64,000 nt of DNA from Lactobacillus panisapium (GTDB taxonomy: Bacteria > Bacillota > Bacilli > Lactobacillales > Lactobacillaceae), in contig NZ_CP048268.1 of the NCBI RefSeq assembly GCF_019469265.1, forward strand, positions 775,501 through 839,500, in the 5' to 3' direction. Under the pieces are notes generated by a model. That model saw nothing but the letters and a program-made list of their open reading frames with translations. It was not told the DNA's origin and ran no database searches. Below, piece after piece: positions 46,101 to 55,463 of the stretch. The translations under genes and the position numbers were made by a program. Each line of letters opens with the position of its first letter. The first letter of the stretch is position 1.

Positions 46101-47070
46101 ACTGACTAATCAAGAGCGGCTTAATTTTTTAGATTATTTACAAAATAGTTTAGCAAATGGTTTTTCGCTCAGTGTTAGCTTGGAATTAATGCCAATTTTA
46201 TGGCCCAAGCGAAAAGATTTACTCGTTCAAGTAAATAAAAATATTCAAACTGGTACCAGTTTGAACAGTTTAATGTTGACATTAGGTTTTTCAAAAACAA
46301 TTGCAACACAAGTTGCATTAGCTCTGAGGCAAGGTAATTTAGTTGAATGCTTATCGCAACTGGCAACTTTAAACCGGTTAAAAAATGATCAAATTAAAAA
46401 ACTAAAAGCAGAAATGTCTTATCCGTTTGTTTTAGCGCTAATGATGATCTTTTTATTGTTTTTTATGCAAACCTTTGTTTCCAATCAATTTGCTGATACT
46501 AATGAGCACACGGGCGATATCATGTTACTCATTTTATTATTTTTGAGTCTATTAGTTTTATATTATCTGGTTAAGATAATGAACCTGCTAAAATTGCAGG
46601 ATTACCATTCACTAAATAAATTAGCTCATTTCCCTGTTATCGGAAACTTGATTAGTTTGTACGTTAAATATTTGTTGATATACGATATCGGAATGCTGCT
46701 TGCGAGTGGCTTTTCATTACAGAAAATGTGTGAATATGCCGCAATTCAAGAAAAAGGTTCGCTGCAACAATTTATCGGTGAAAAAATTAGGCAACAATTA
46801 CTAGCTGGAAAGAGTTTAGAGGAAATTATCAAACATGAGTATTTTTTGCCGAATGAATTACTACTTTTAGTTAAAGCGGGTTCCAAAAAAGAAGATCTCA
46901 GTAAAAGATGTTTGCTATTAGGTCGGACACTTTTTACTGATTTGACCAATAGAATTACTAAGCTGATTGTTAATGTCCAGCCGGTTTGTTTTATTTTAAT
47001 AGGATTATGCATTATTGGGATGTATCTTAAGTTGCTACTACCAATGTATGCAATGATGCAAAGCATCTAG
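46066..47070 (+). CDS. comGB: Competence membrane platform protein ComGB
   Basis: 334 aa, GspF-type inner membrane protein. Helices lie in FVLALMMIFLLFFMQTFV, IMLLILLFLSLLVLYYLV and the C-terminal VCFILIGLCIIGMYLKLLLPM; the cytoplasmic GspF domain is repeated. The frame is open from GTG 46048, but GGGAGG (46052-46057) is 8 nt before GTG 46066, so that start is chosen. It overlaps comGA by 35 bases, indicating translational coupling. Confidence 0.92.
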   Translation: MRRYMNGLKKDKLTNQERLNFLDYLQNSLANGFSLSVSLELMPILWPKRKDLLVQVNKNIQTGTSLNSLMLTLGFSKTIATQVALALRQGNLVECLSQLATLNRLKNDQIKKLKAEMSYPFVLALMMIFLLFFMQTFVSNQFADTNEHTGDIMLLILLFLSLLVLYYLVKIMNLLKLQDYHSLNKLAHFPVIGNLISLYVKYLLIYDIGMLLASGFSLQKMCEYAAIQEKGSLQQFIGEKIRQQLLAGKSLEEIIKHEYFLPNELLLLVKAGSKKEDLSKRCLLLGRTLFTDLTNRITKLIVNVQPVCFILIGLCIIGMYLKLLLPMYAMMQSI

Positions 47071-47081
47071 AAGAAGGAAAA

Positions 47082-47420
47082 ATGAACAAGAATTTAATTA
47101 CGAAAAATATTAAAAAGAAAAAAGCAAAAGGATTTACCTTAATTGAAATGGTTATCGTTGTAGCAATTATTGTTATGCTCCTAGTGATAATTGCACCGAA
47201 CTTAGCTAAGCAAAAACAAAGTGCCAATGAAAAAACAAATGATGCTTTTAAAACCACATTACAGACACAGGCCAACTTATATGAGGATGACAAAGACCGT
47301 GACGGTAAGGAGATTAACTTTAAAAATATGTTTGATGATGGTTATTTGACTAAAAAGCAGCTTGAAAAGGCTAAAGGTTATACGGTTGTAGACGGTGTTG
47401 TTCAAAAAGCTACCGAATAA
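47082..47420 (+). CDS. comGC: Major competence pseudopilin ComGC
   Basis: 112 aa. The prepilin motif KGFTLIEMVIVVAII is at residues 16-30, with peptidase cleavage between Gly17 and Phe18 after a basic leader. A short C-terminal soluble domain follows. It builds the main fibre of the competence pilus. AAGGA precedes the ATG. comGD starts inside its last 26 bases. Confidence 0.95.
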   Translation: MNKNLITKNIKKKKAKGFTLIEMVIVVAIIVMLLVIIAPNLAKQKQSANEKTNDAFKTTLQTQANLYEDDKDRDGKEINFKNMFDDGYLTKKQLEKAKGYTVVDGVVQKATE

Positions 47421-47835
47421 ACTAAAAAAATCGGGCTTTACTCTTATTGAAATGATGATTACTTTAACCATTTCAATTAGTCTGGTGATGCTTGGAACAG
47501 TCTACCTAAAAAAATATGATGAAAAGTTAATTTTGGATAATACTGCTAGAGAAGTTAAAAGCTCAATTGAGCAGGCTGCAAGAATATCAACTATTGAGCA
47601 TGAGCCAACCATAATCAGTTTTTATCCAGAATCGAAATACTTATCTATTAAAAGAAGTCATGATTACCGCAAGATTAAAATCAACTCTCAAATCGAGATA
47701 TATAATCTTGCCAACTTTAAAATATCTGCCAAAGGTTCAATGGCACCGCATACGGTCGTTATTACTAATCATCATGAAACAAGACGAATTCGATTACAAA
47801 TGATGTGGGGACGTGCAATAAATGGTAAAGACTAA
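47395..47835 (+). CDS. comGD: Minor competence pseudopilin ComGD
   Basis: 146 aa from GTG. The prepilin motif SGFTLIEMMITLTISISLVMLG is near residues 13-35. It is a minor pilin that probably initiates the pilus tip. It overlaps comGC at its start and comGE at its end, as in a tightly coupled operon. Confidence 0.9.
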   Translation: MLFKKLPNKLKKSGFTLIEMMITLTISISLVMLGTVYLKKYDEKLILDNTAREVKSSIEQAARISTIEHEPTIISFYPESKYLSIKRSHDYRKIKINSQIEIYNLANFKISAKGSMAPHTVVITNHHETRRIRLQMMWGRAINGKD

Positions 47836-48097
47836 GCTAACAGGATTTTTAATAGTAGAAAGCATTGTAGCATTGCTGATAACTATTTCTGGGGTTGTAA
47901 TTATGGCGCTAATCGTTGGTCAAAGTCGTGCCTTGGAGCAAAAAATGGAAGAAAAAACTGATCGTGTTTACGCCTGGCATGTCATGAAAAAATGCGATTT
48001 AGCTCAGATTACAGTTCATAGTCACGTTTATCAATTAGTAGGTAATAAAAAAGTTTATGACACAAAAGATAAAAAAACTTATCAGATCACGAAATAA
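47822..48097 (+). CDS. comGE: Minor competence pseudopilin ComGE
   Basis: 91 aa. A short leader MVKTKLTG precedes FLIVESIVALLITISGVVIM, a degenerate type IV pilin N-terminal helix with the Glu at +5. The soluble part is short. Its position and overlaps with ComGD (14 bases) and ComGF (41 bases) identify it as ComGE more than its sequence does. Confidence 0.82.
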   Translation: MVKTKLTGFLIVESIVALLITISGVVIMALIVGQSRALEQKMEEKTDRVYAWHVMKKCDLAQITVHSHVYQLVGNKKVYDTKDKKTYQITK

Positions 48098-48578
48098 CGG
48101 TTTTTTAATAGCAGAAGCCATCTATTCAGTTATGGTGACACTTTTAATTGTAGTAACTCTGCAAGGGTTAATAAAAACAATTACTGTGTCTAATCATTTG
48201 CAGCATCATACCGATGATATTGTCTTCAGTTATGTTCAATTTAATCAGTTTTTAGCGGATGAAGATGTTAAGACGGTCTTCGCATTTCCAGAGGCGTCAA
48301 ATTCACGGCAAGCCGCTGTTGAAAAAGTTACTAAAGACGGCGAATCAAATATTTATCTTTTGACGCATTACAAAAATATGATTCGTGTCACTACCCCCGA
48401 GGGCGGGCACATGCCACTTCTTTTAAATATTAAAAGAGCCTTTTTTGTCACTAAAAATCGGCAAATTAAAATAACGATAACTGAAGAAGATGGTCGTAAG
48501 TCAGAAATTTATTTTAAGCTTGATCCTATTCCGAAAAAGAAGGAAAAAAATGCTAATAAAAAGATTCACCAAGTTTAA
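48057..48578 (+). CDS. comGF: Minor competence pseudopilin ComGF
   Basis: 173 aa. RNNGFLIAEAIYSVMVTLLIVVTLQGLI near the start is the pilin-like helix, with Gly before the cut and Glu at position +5. The soluble domain with HLQHHTDDIVFSYVQFNQFL and KIYFKLDPI-like end is as in ComGF. The start lies inside comGE and has no clear own ribosome binding site, so coupling is expected. Confidence 0.85.
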   Translation: MTQKIKKLIRSRNNGFLIAEAIYSVMVTLLIVVTLQGLIKTITVSNHLQHHTDDIVFSYVQFNQFLADEDVKTVFAFPEASNSRQAAVEKVTKDGESNIYLLTHYKNMIRVTTPEGGHMPLLLNIKRAFFVTKNRQIKITITEEDGRKSEIYFKLDPIPKKKEKNANKKIHQV

Positions 48579-48708
48579 AGCAAGTGCATTACTTAGTAGT
48601 GTGTTAGTTTTAAGTACTTGTTTAATTTTTGTCCAATTTTACCAGTTGATCTTTCGTGATTGCATGCAAAATAATTTATTACTAATCCAATACCTACTAA
48701 ATAATTGA
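48550..48708 (+). CDS. ComGG-like small membrane protein
   Basis: 52 aa from ATG 48550 with GAAGGA upstream. One hydrophobic helix (ASALLSSVLVLSTCLIFVQFYQLIF, about residues 11-36) follows a basic start; the rest is only about 15 residues. It takes the ComGG position and overlaps comGF by 29 bases. It is much shorter than usual ComGG and has no GF-x4-E prepilin motif, so the function is by position only. Confidence 0.6.
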   Translation: MLIKRFTKFKASALLSSVLVLSTCLIFVQFYQLIFRDCMQNNLLLIQYLLNN

Positions 48709-48770
48709 TTTGCTTGCTTGAATTGCCTTCTTTCTATTAAAATGTTTAATGAAATAGAAGGGGACACGAG

Positions 48771-49772
48771 ATGAACAATATAGAAGAACTGTTTAATAAA
48801 TTTTTAGATTGTATTAATTGCTTGCAAGAGGCATTGAATGTCTCTTTTGGTGAAGCTCTAACAGAAACATTTGATAATTTGGAAAACAACCAGATCAAGG
48901 TTGAATTAGGAGCACCTGATAAGGAAACTGTGGCTAAATTAAGTAAAAAATACGCTGATCTGCATTATGATGAGCTGACTCAACAAGTTAAAGTTCAGCT
49001 GTTTACGTATTTAACACTTAAGGCGATTAATGAAGATGGACTAGATCCTAATCAAATGCCAACACCACCAATTATCGCAACAATTATTGCAATGTTTATG
49101 CAAAAACTTTTGCCAGATAAAAAACAGGTAATTGTGGATCCGGCCATTGGATCAGGCAATTTATTATTTTCAATAATTAACCAACTAAAAAAAGCTAATC
49201 ATTCACGGAGCAATTTTCAATTATTTGGAATTGATAATGATGAAGAAATGCTCAATTTTGCGGATATCAGTGCACATTTGAATAAGATTGATATTGAGTT
49301 ATTCTGTCAGGATGCTCTTACACCTTGGCTTTTTGCCAAGCCAGATATTGTTGTAAGCGATATTCCAATTGGCTACTATCCAGACGATGACAATGCTGCA
49401 AATTTTGCTACTGAAGCTGAAAAAGGCCATTCATTTGCTCACTTCTTATTTATTGAACAAATTATTAAAAGTTTGCGGCCAGATGGCTATGCTTTTTTGG
49501 TTGTACCGCAAGCAATACTTTCTGGTAAAGGTGGAAGTGACTTTATGCCTTGGTTGTCGGAGAAAGTATATCTCCGGGCAATAATTGAGCTACCCGATAA
49601 TCTCTTTCAAAATAAGTTTAACCAAAAGTCAGTGTTAGTATTTCAAAACCACGGAGAGCAAGCAAAAAATTGTGAAGTATTTCTCACAAAGTTGGACTCT
49701 TTTAAAAACGAAGAAGACCTAATCAAGCTTAATGTTAAACTAAATGAGTGGTATACTAAAAATATTCATTAA
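48771..49772 (+). CDS. Class I SAM-dependent methyltransferase (YtxK/ComYH-like)
   Basis: 333 aa. The N-terminal helical part is like that of N6-adenine DNA methylases. Motif I is VIVDPAIGSGNLLFSI, and the catalytic NPPY/F position reads DIPIGYYPDDD in SDIPIGYYP. Streptococcal ComYH and YtxK occupy the same place between the comG operon and ackA. ComYH is reported to be needed for transformation in streptococci, but whether it methylates DNA is not settled. GGGGAC lies near the ATG. Confidence 0.85.
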   Translation: MNNIEELFNKFLDCINCLQEALNVSFGEALTETFDNLENNQIKVELGAPDKETVAKLSKKYADLHYDELTQQVKVQLFTYLTLKAINEDGLDPNQMPTPPIIATIIAMFMQKLLPDKKQVIVDPAIGSGNLLFSIINQLKKANHSRSNFQLFGIDNDEEMLNFADISAHLNKIDIELFCQDALTPWLFAKPDIVVSDIPIGYYPDDDNAANFATEAEKGHSFAHFLFIEQIIKSLRPDGYAFLVVPQAILSGKGGSDFMPWLSEKVYLRAIIELPDNLFQNKFNQKSVLVFQNHGEQAKNCEVFLTKLDSFKNEEDLIKLNVKLNEWYTKNIH

Positions 49773-49815
49773 TTTGTGAAAAAGTCTAAATTATGTGTAT
49801 GGAGGAATATCATTT

Positions 49816-51000
49816 ATGAAAAAAGTTTTAGCAATTAACTCAGGCAGCTCTTCTTTTAAATATAAATTGTTTGCTATCCCAGAAGAAAAAGTGTTAGCAG
49901 AAGGAATTGCCGATCGAGTTGGAATTGATGGCTCTTCTTTTGAAATTAAATTAGCAAACGGCGAAAAGCATACGCAAGAAATTGCTATTCCAGATCAAGA
50001 AACTGCTGTTAATCTGCTATTAAAGGCTTTAAAAGACTACCATGTAGTTGACGATTTAAGTGAAATTGTCGGAGTAGGTCATCGAATAGTTGCAGGGGGA
50101 GAAGATTTTACTGATTCTGCCATCATTGATCAAGCAAAATTGCAAAAGATTTATGATTTAAAAGAATACGCACCGTTACATAATCCGGCTGAAGGTAAGG
50201 GAATTGAAGCTTTCATGAAATTACTACCTGATGTACCGGAAGTTGGTGTCTTCGATACTTCTTTCCATCAAACTTTAGATCCAGAGCATTACATTTATTC
50301 AATTCCTTACGAATACTATGAAAAATATGGTATTCGTAAGTATGGTGCTCATGGTACTTCAGTTCGTTATATTGTTGGCCGTGCCGGTCAAATGCTTAAA
50401 AAAGATGTCGAAGACTTAAAGTTAATTGTTTGCCATCTTGGCTCTGGTGCGTCAGTAACGGCTGTAAAAAACGGCAAGTCATACGATACATCAATGGGCT
50501 TTACCCCATTAGCTGGAATCACCATGGGTACTCGTTCAGGTGATGTTGACCCATCTGTTTTACAATACATTATGAATAAAGATCATCTTGATATTAATGA
50601 AATGATTGATATCTTAAATGATAAATCAGGCTTATTAGGAATTTCAGGAATTTCTTCTGATATGCGCGATCTTGAAAACAATTCTGCGCAAAGAGCAGCA
50701 CTTGCACGTAAAATTTTTGTTAACCGGGTAAGACAATATGTTGGATCTTATATTGTTGAACTTAAAGGCGTTGATGCCATTATCTTTACTGCTGGAGTTG
50801 GCGAGCATGATGCTGGTATTCGAGAAGAAGTAATGAAGTCATTTGAATTTATGGGCTTAGAGCCTGATTATGAGGCTAATAAGTCCAATGGAGAAAAATT
50901 TATTTCAAAACCAGACTCGAAGATTAAAGCACTCGTCATTCCAACTGATGAGGAATTGATGATTGAACGTGATGTCGTTCGTTTGGCACATTTAAATTAA
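49816..51000 (+). CDS. ackA: Acetate kinase
   Basis: 394 aa. It makes ATP from acetyl phosphate. LAINSGSSSFKYKLF, VGHRIVAGGEDF, DTSFHQTL, GAHGTSVRYI, CHLGSGASVTAV and GITMGTRSGDVDPSV are all typical. An in-frame ATG is found at 49795, but GGAGG (49800-49804) lies inside that extension and before ATG 49816, so the latter is chosen. It is the partner of pta (10857). A strong terminator follows. Confidence 0.97.
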   Translation: MKKVLAINSGSSSFKYKLFAIPEEKVLAEGIADRVGIDGSSFEIKLANGEKHTQEIAIPDQETAVNLLLKALKDYHVVDDLSEIVGVGHRIVAGGEDFTDSAIIDQAKLQKIYDLKEYAPLHNPAEGKGIEAFMKLLPDVPEVGVFDTSFHQTLDPEHYIYSIPYEYYEKYGIRKYGAHGTSVRYIVGRAGQMLKKDVEDLKLIVCHLGSGASVTAVKNGKSYDTSMGFTPLAGITMGTRSGDVDPSVLQYIMNKDHLDINEMIDILNDKSGLLGISGISSDMRDLENNSAQRAALARKIFVNRVRQYVGSYIVELKGVDAIIFTAGVGEHDAGIREEVMKSFEFMGLEPDYEANKSNGEKFISKPDSKIKALVIPTDEELMIERDVVRLAHLN

Positions 51001-51007
51001 ACTTCGG

Positions 51008-51042
51008 AAAAACCGTTAAGAAAAAATCTTAGCGGTTTTTTT
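51008..51042 (+). terminator. Terminator after ackA
   Basis: AAAAACCGTTAAGA / TCTTAGCGGTTTTT with a small A loop (one G-T pair) and a T run. Confidence 0.92.
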
Positions 51043-51088
51043 GTATAATTTTTGTTATGATAAATGAATAGGTTAAAAGGGAGATAAT

Positions 51089-51548
51089 ATGAGGGATTGG
51101 CGTGATGACAGAATTGGTTCTGCAATTAATGGCACTAATTCAATGGTTATGACCAAATTACCTGGAGGATTTGTAGCTTTCGGTGACACACAGTTTTTAC
51201 CAGGGTATCTTATTGCCTAAAAGAAAAGTTTCTCCTTTAAACGACCTAAAAATGTAAGAAAGAGTGGCTTTTTTACATGATATGAGCATAGTAGGAGAAG
51301 TGCTTTTAAAAGTTTGTTCTTGTCAAAGAATAAATTATGATATTTTGGGCAATACTAAGCAATTCTTGCATGCCCATATTTTTCAACGTTATCAATTGGA
51401 AGAATCAGTAAAAATACTCAAACCAATTGGGCTTTATGATTCTTCTTATTGGACTAACGCGAAATATCAATATGAAGTAGGAAAGCATAGAAAGTTGAGA
51501 AAAGCGATTACCAAACAGTTAAATAAAATCGCTAATGAGGAGAAATAG
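51089..51548 (+). pseudogene. HIT-family nucleotide hydrolase, broken by frameshift and stop
   Basis: AAGGGAG and ATG 51089 start MRDWRDDRIGSAINGTN...GDTQFLPGYLIA, which ends at TAA 51218-51220. Shifted by one frame near 51213 the text continues LPKRKVSPLNDLK, meets a TAA, then ERVAFLHDMSIVGEVLLKVCSCQRINYDILGNTKQFLHAHIFQRY to the stop at 51548. The LHAHIF segment is the HIT active site of diadenosine-polyphosphate hydrolase-like proteins. Two defects, one frameshift and one nonsense, make a pseudogene. A second short product from 51264 cannot be excluded. Confidence 0.82.
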
Positions 51549-52355
51549 ATGATTAAACTTGTCGCAATTGATGTTGATGATACTTTATTAAATAGTAATG
51601 GAAAGTTATTAGAATCAACAATCACCACTATTAAAAAAGCAGTAAGCCAACAAGTAAAAGTGGTTTTGTGCTCAGGACGGCCTTTGGCGGGAGTTAAGCA
51701 CTTTTTACATGAATTAGATATTGTAACTGATGACCAATATGTGATTACTTTTAATGGTGCTGTGATTGAGTCGGTTACAGGTAAATTAATAAAAAAAGCA
51801 GGGCTAGATTTTGCCACTTATCAGAAAATTGATCAATATTCATATGATCACAATGTTTCATACAATATTGTGGATGCTGATAGCAATATTATTACCAGTA
51901 ACTTGGATGTCAATTGGATTACGGTGGTTCAGGCATGGGAAAATAGTGCTGGGGTCTTGGTAAGAAAGCCAGCAGAATTGACTAAAGATCACCAGATTAT
52001 TAAAGCTGTTTTTGGTGATGAAAAAGAAAAATTAGACCAGATTGAGGATGATGTCATTAAAGAATTTGGTCAAAATAACTATGTAGTTCGAGCACATCCT
52101 TATTTTTTAGAAGTTATGCATCAAAATGTTAATAAGGGCGCAGCTTTAGAGTTCTTGGCCGAAAAACTAGGAATTAAGACTAGTGAGATTTTGGCGATTG
52201 GTGACGAGCAAAACGATATTCCGATGTTTAATGTTGCCGGAACCGCTGTAGTAATGGGTAATGGATCCGATGCTGCCAAAAAACACGCCGATTATGTTAC
52301 ATCAACCAATGATGATGATGGTATTAAGCAGGCGTTTGACAAATTCGTTTTTTAA
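51549..52355 (+). CDS. Cof-type HAD-IIB phosphatase
   Basis: 268 aa. AIDVDDTLLNSNG is motif I, with Asp in place of the usual Gly of DxDGT. CSGRPLAGVKHFLHEL is motif II and IGDEQNDIPMF motif IV. It begins immediately after the stop of the broken HIT gene, so the two were once in one transcript. It resembles the paralog at 19255 in the RPLxGV and cap regions. Confidence 0.87.
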   Translation: MIKLVAIDVDDTLLNSNGKLLESTITTIKKAVSQQVKVVLCSGRPLAGVKHFLHELDIVTDDQYVITFNGAVIESVTGKLIKKAGLDFATYQKIDQYSYDHNVSYNIVDADSNIITSNLDVNWITVVQAWENSAGVLVRKPAELTKDHQIIKAVFGDEKEKLDQIEDDVIKEFGQNNYVVRAHPYFLEVMHQNVNKGAALEFLAEKLGIKTSEILAIGDEQNDIPMFNVAGTAVVMGNGSDAAKKHADYVTSTNDDDGIKQAFDKFVF

Positions 52356-52405
52356 AATAGTAAAATTGCTGATAATAGCTGCCAGTAGTAATGCAATCAC
52401 CTTTA

Positions 52406-52414
52406 TGCTATAAT
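52406..52414 (+). promoter_or_regulatory. Extended -10 of the tmRNA promoter
   Basis: TGCTATAAT gives TGn plus a perfect -10 (52409-52414). Its start point would be about 52421, just upstream of the mature tmRNA 5' end at 52430. Confidence 0.55.
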
Positions 52415-52429
52415 AATGTCGTCTTAAAC

Positions 52430-52792
52430 GGGGATGTTTTGGGATTCGACAGGCGTAGATTCGCATTGACTGCGGTTCGTAGGTCACGTCTACGTAAAAA
52501 CGTCACAGTTTTATAACTGCAAATAAAGAAAATTCTTACGCATTAGCTGCTTAATTTAAGCGCATGTGTTGCTTGTTACCGAATTACTCACGTTTGGTTT
52601 CAAGTATCAACTTAGTGAGTTACGTTTAACTACCTCATCTGAATAGTTAAAAAGAGTCATTACAGGTTAGCTAGTCCATTCTAGCCCTGTTATATGGCGT
52701 TTTGGGCTAGTGAAGTTCAAATAATATAACTATAATCGTAGATGTCAGTGACGGGATGCGTTTGGACAGGGGTTCAATTCCCCTCATCTCCA
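52430..52792 (+). ncRNA. ssrA: tmRNA
   Basis: The 5' GGGGATG pairs with 3' CATCTCC, and GGTTCAATTCCCC forms the T arm. The discriminator is A and the CCA is not encoded. The mRNA-like part starts with codon GCA at 52519 and encodes the tag ANKENSYALAA, closed by TAA at 52552-52554. It rescues stalled ribosomes and marks the peptides for proteolysis. A strong terminator follows. Confidence 0.96.
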
Positions 52793-52795
52793 TAT

Positions 52796-52832
52796 TAAAA
52801 AGCTTGTAACAGCAATTGTTACAAGCTTTTTT
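52796..52832 (+). terminator. Terminator after tmRNA
   Basis: AAAAAGCTTGTAACA / TGTTACAAGCTTTTT with a 5-nt loop and a T run. Confidence 0.93.
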
Positions 52833-52905
52833 ATTTTCTTACGGTAAACGCACGGCATAAATAATTTTTTTGAATAATTATTAGATTAAGTAGTGATATT
52901 ATTAC

Positions 52906-53784
52906 TTATTTCGCGGTTATACTTTGACTTAGAATACGGGTAATTGCCGGATCTTTATAAATAGCGACAACATCATATTGAAGGAGGGGCAAATTGGGTA
53001 AATATCTTATGTTTTGATCATTAATACCGGGAATTGCCAGTTCTTTAGGGTAAATTGCCATTCCTTGGTTTAATAAGACATTCGAAAGTGCACCATCAAA
53101 GCTATTGAGGTAGATAATATCGCTATAGTCAATTTTCATCTTGGCCAAGATTTGGAGAATTTTTGTTTGCACATCATTGTCTTCTGTTGCAGTCCATTTT
53201 TGTAAAAAAAGTGGCTGCTTTTTTGTTTCTTCCTTTTTAACTTCTCCGCGTTCATTTAAACAGTTTTGATTGACTAAAATACTAAAGTTGGCTGTTCCAA
53301 TCTTTTGAGAATGAATATTTTTAATTTTACTAAGAGCCGTTGAGAAGCTCACCAAAATATCATAGTCGCCCTGGTCTAACTTGGTAATACTCTCTGAAAA
53401 GTTTTCGGTGTCTAGTTGTAAAGCCAGAGAAGCATGATGTGTTTTTAAAAGCTTGGCTAAGTTAATTGCCCAATAGTTAAACCCCCGTAAATAATGGATA
53501 CGCAGAGTGTGGTAAGAGTTGTCCAGCTGGCTTACTTGAGCATTGAATTCATAGTAATTATTCAAAATCTGGATAACATAGTGATAGAGCTTTTCGCCAG
53601 CAAAAGTTACTTTAAAGTGTGAAGTAGAGCGGTCAATCAGTTTGACATTTAACTCTTTTTCCAGGTTTTTGATGGAATTGCTAATAGCTGTTTGGGAAAC
53701 AAAATTTCTTTTCGCTGCCGGAGTAAAACCCTGAGTCTCAACGACATCAACAAAATACTTGAATGATAATAAATTATATTTCAT
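52906..53784 (-). CDS. LysR-family transcriptional regulator
   Basis: 292 aa. The N-terminal helix-turn-helix LLSFKYFVDVVETQGFTPAAKRNFVSQTAISNSIKNLEKELNVKLIDRSTSHFKVT is diagnostic, followed by a type-2 periplasmic-binding-like effector domain. It is divergent from glpK and separated by 140 bases. A LysR-type inverted repeat lies in this spacer near its start, so it probably controls its own gene and may activate glpK-glpO; the effector is unknown. Confidence 0.9.
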   Translation of the reverse strand: MKYNLLSFKYFVDVVETQGFTPAAKRNFVSQTAISNSIKNLEKELNVKLIDRSTSHFKVTFAGEKLYHYVIQILNNYYEFNAQVSQLDNSYHTLRIHYLRGFNYWAINLAKLLKTHHASLALQLDTENFSESITKLDQGDYDILVSFSTALSKIKNIHSQKIGTANFSILVNQNCLNERGEVKKEETKKQPLFLQKWTATEDNDVQTKILQILAKMKIDYSDIIYLNSFDGALSNVLLNQGMAIYPKELAIPGINDQNIRYLPNLPLLQYDVVAIYKDPAITRILSQSITAK

Positions 53785-53803
53785 TAAAAAGCTTCCTTTG
53801 CTT

Positions 53804-53825
53804 ATAACTTCAAGTGATAAGTTAT
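53804..53825. promoter_or_regulatory. LysR-type operator candidate
   Basis: Perfect inverted repeat ATAACTT-N8-AAGTTAT, 20 bases upstream of the lysR start. Its length and place fit a dimeric LysR recognition site between divergent genes. Confidence 0.5.
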
Positions 53826-53835
53826 CACCATTATA

Positions 53836-53849
53836 TGTTAGCGCTTACT
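53836..53849 (+). promoter_or_regulatory. cre (CcpA) site before glpK
   Basis: TGTTAGCGCTTACT matches the cre consensus TGWAANCGNTNWCA with two mismatches, including the central CG. Carbon catabolite repression of glycerol use is the expected result. Confidence 0.6.
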
Positions 53850-53874
53850 AAAAAGCGAGGGTAAAATTTAATTG

Positions 53875-53886
53875 TAACGATCGTTA
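53875..53886. promoter_or_regulatory. Perfect palindrome TAACGATCGTTA before glpK
   Basis: A perfect 12-bp palindrome, 38 bases before the glpK start. It is not a terminator and is distinct in sequence from the LysR-like site and cre site. It could bind another dimeric regulator. Confidence 0.4.
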
Positions 53887-53918
53887 TTTTCCTAAGACAA
53901 ATACTAAAAAAGGAGTAG

Positions 53919-55445
<1,527 letters not shown>

Positions 55446-55463
55446 AAAGAAAGGAGCTAGAAA

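Noticed and set aside
51264..51548. Independent small gene after ackA
   Set aside because: Its text is the C-terminal part of a HIT protein whose N-terminal part lies just upstream in another frame; treated as one pseudogene.
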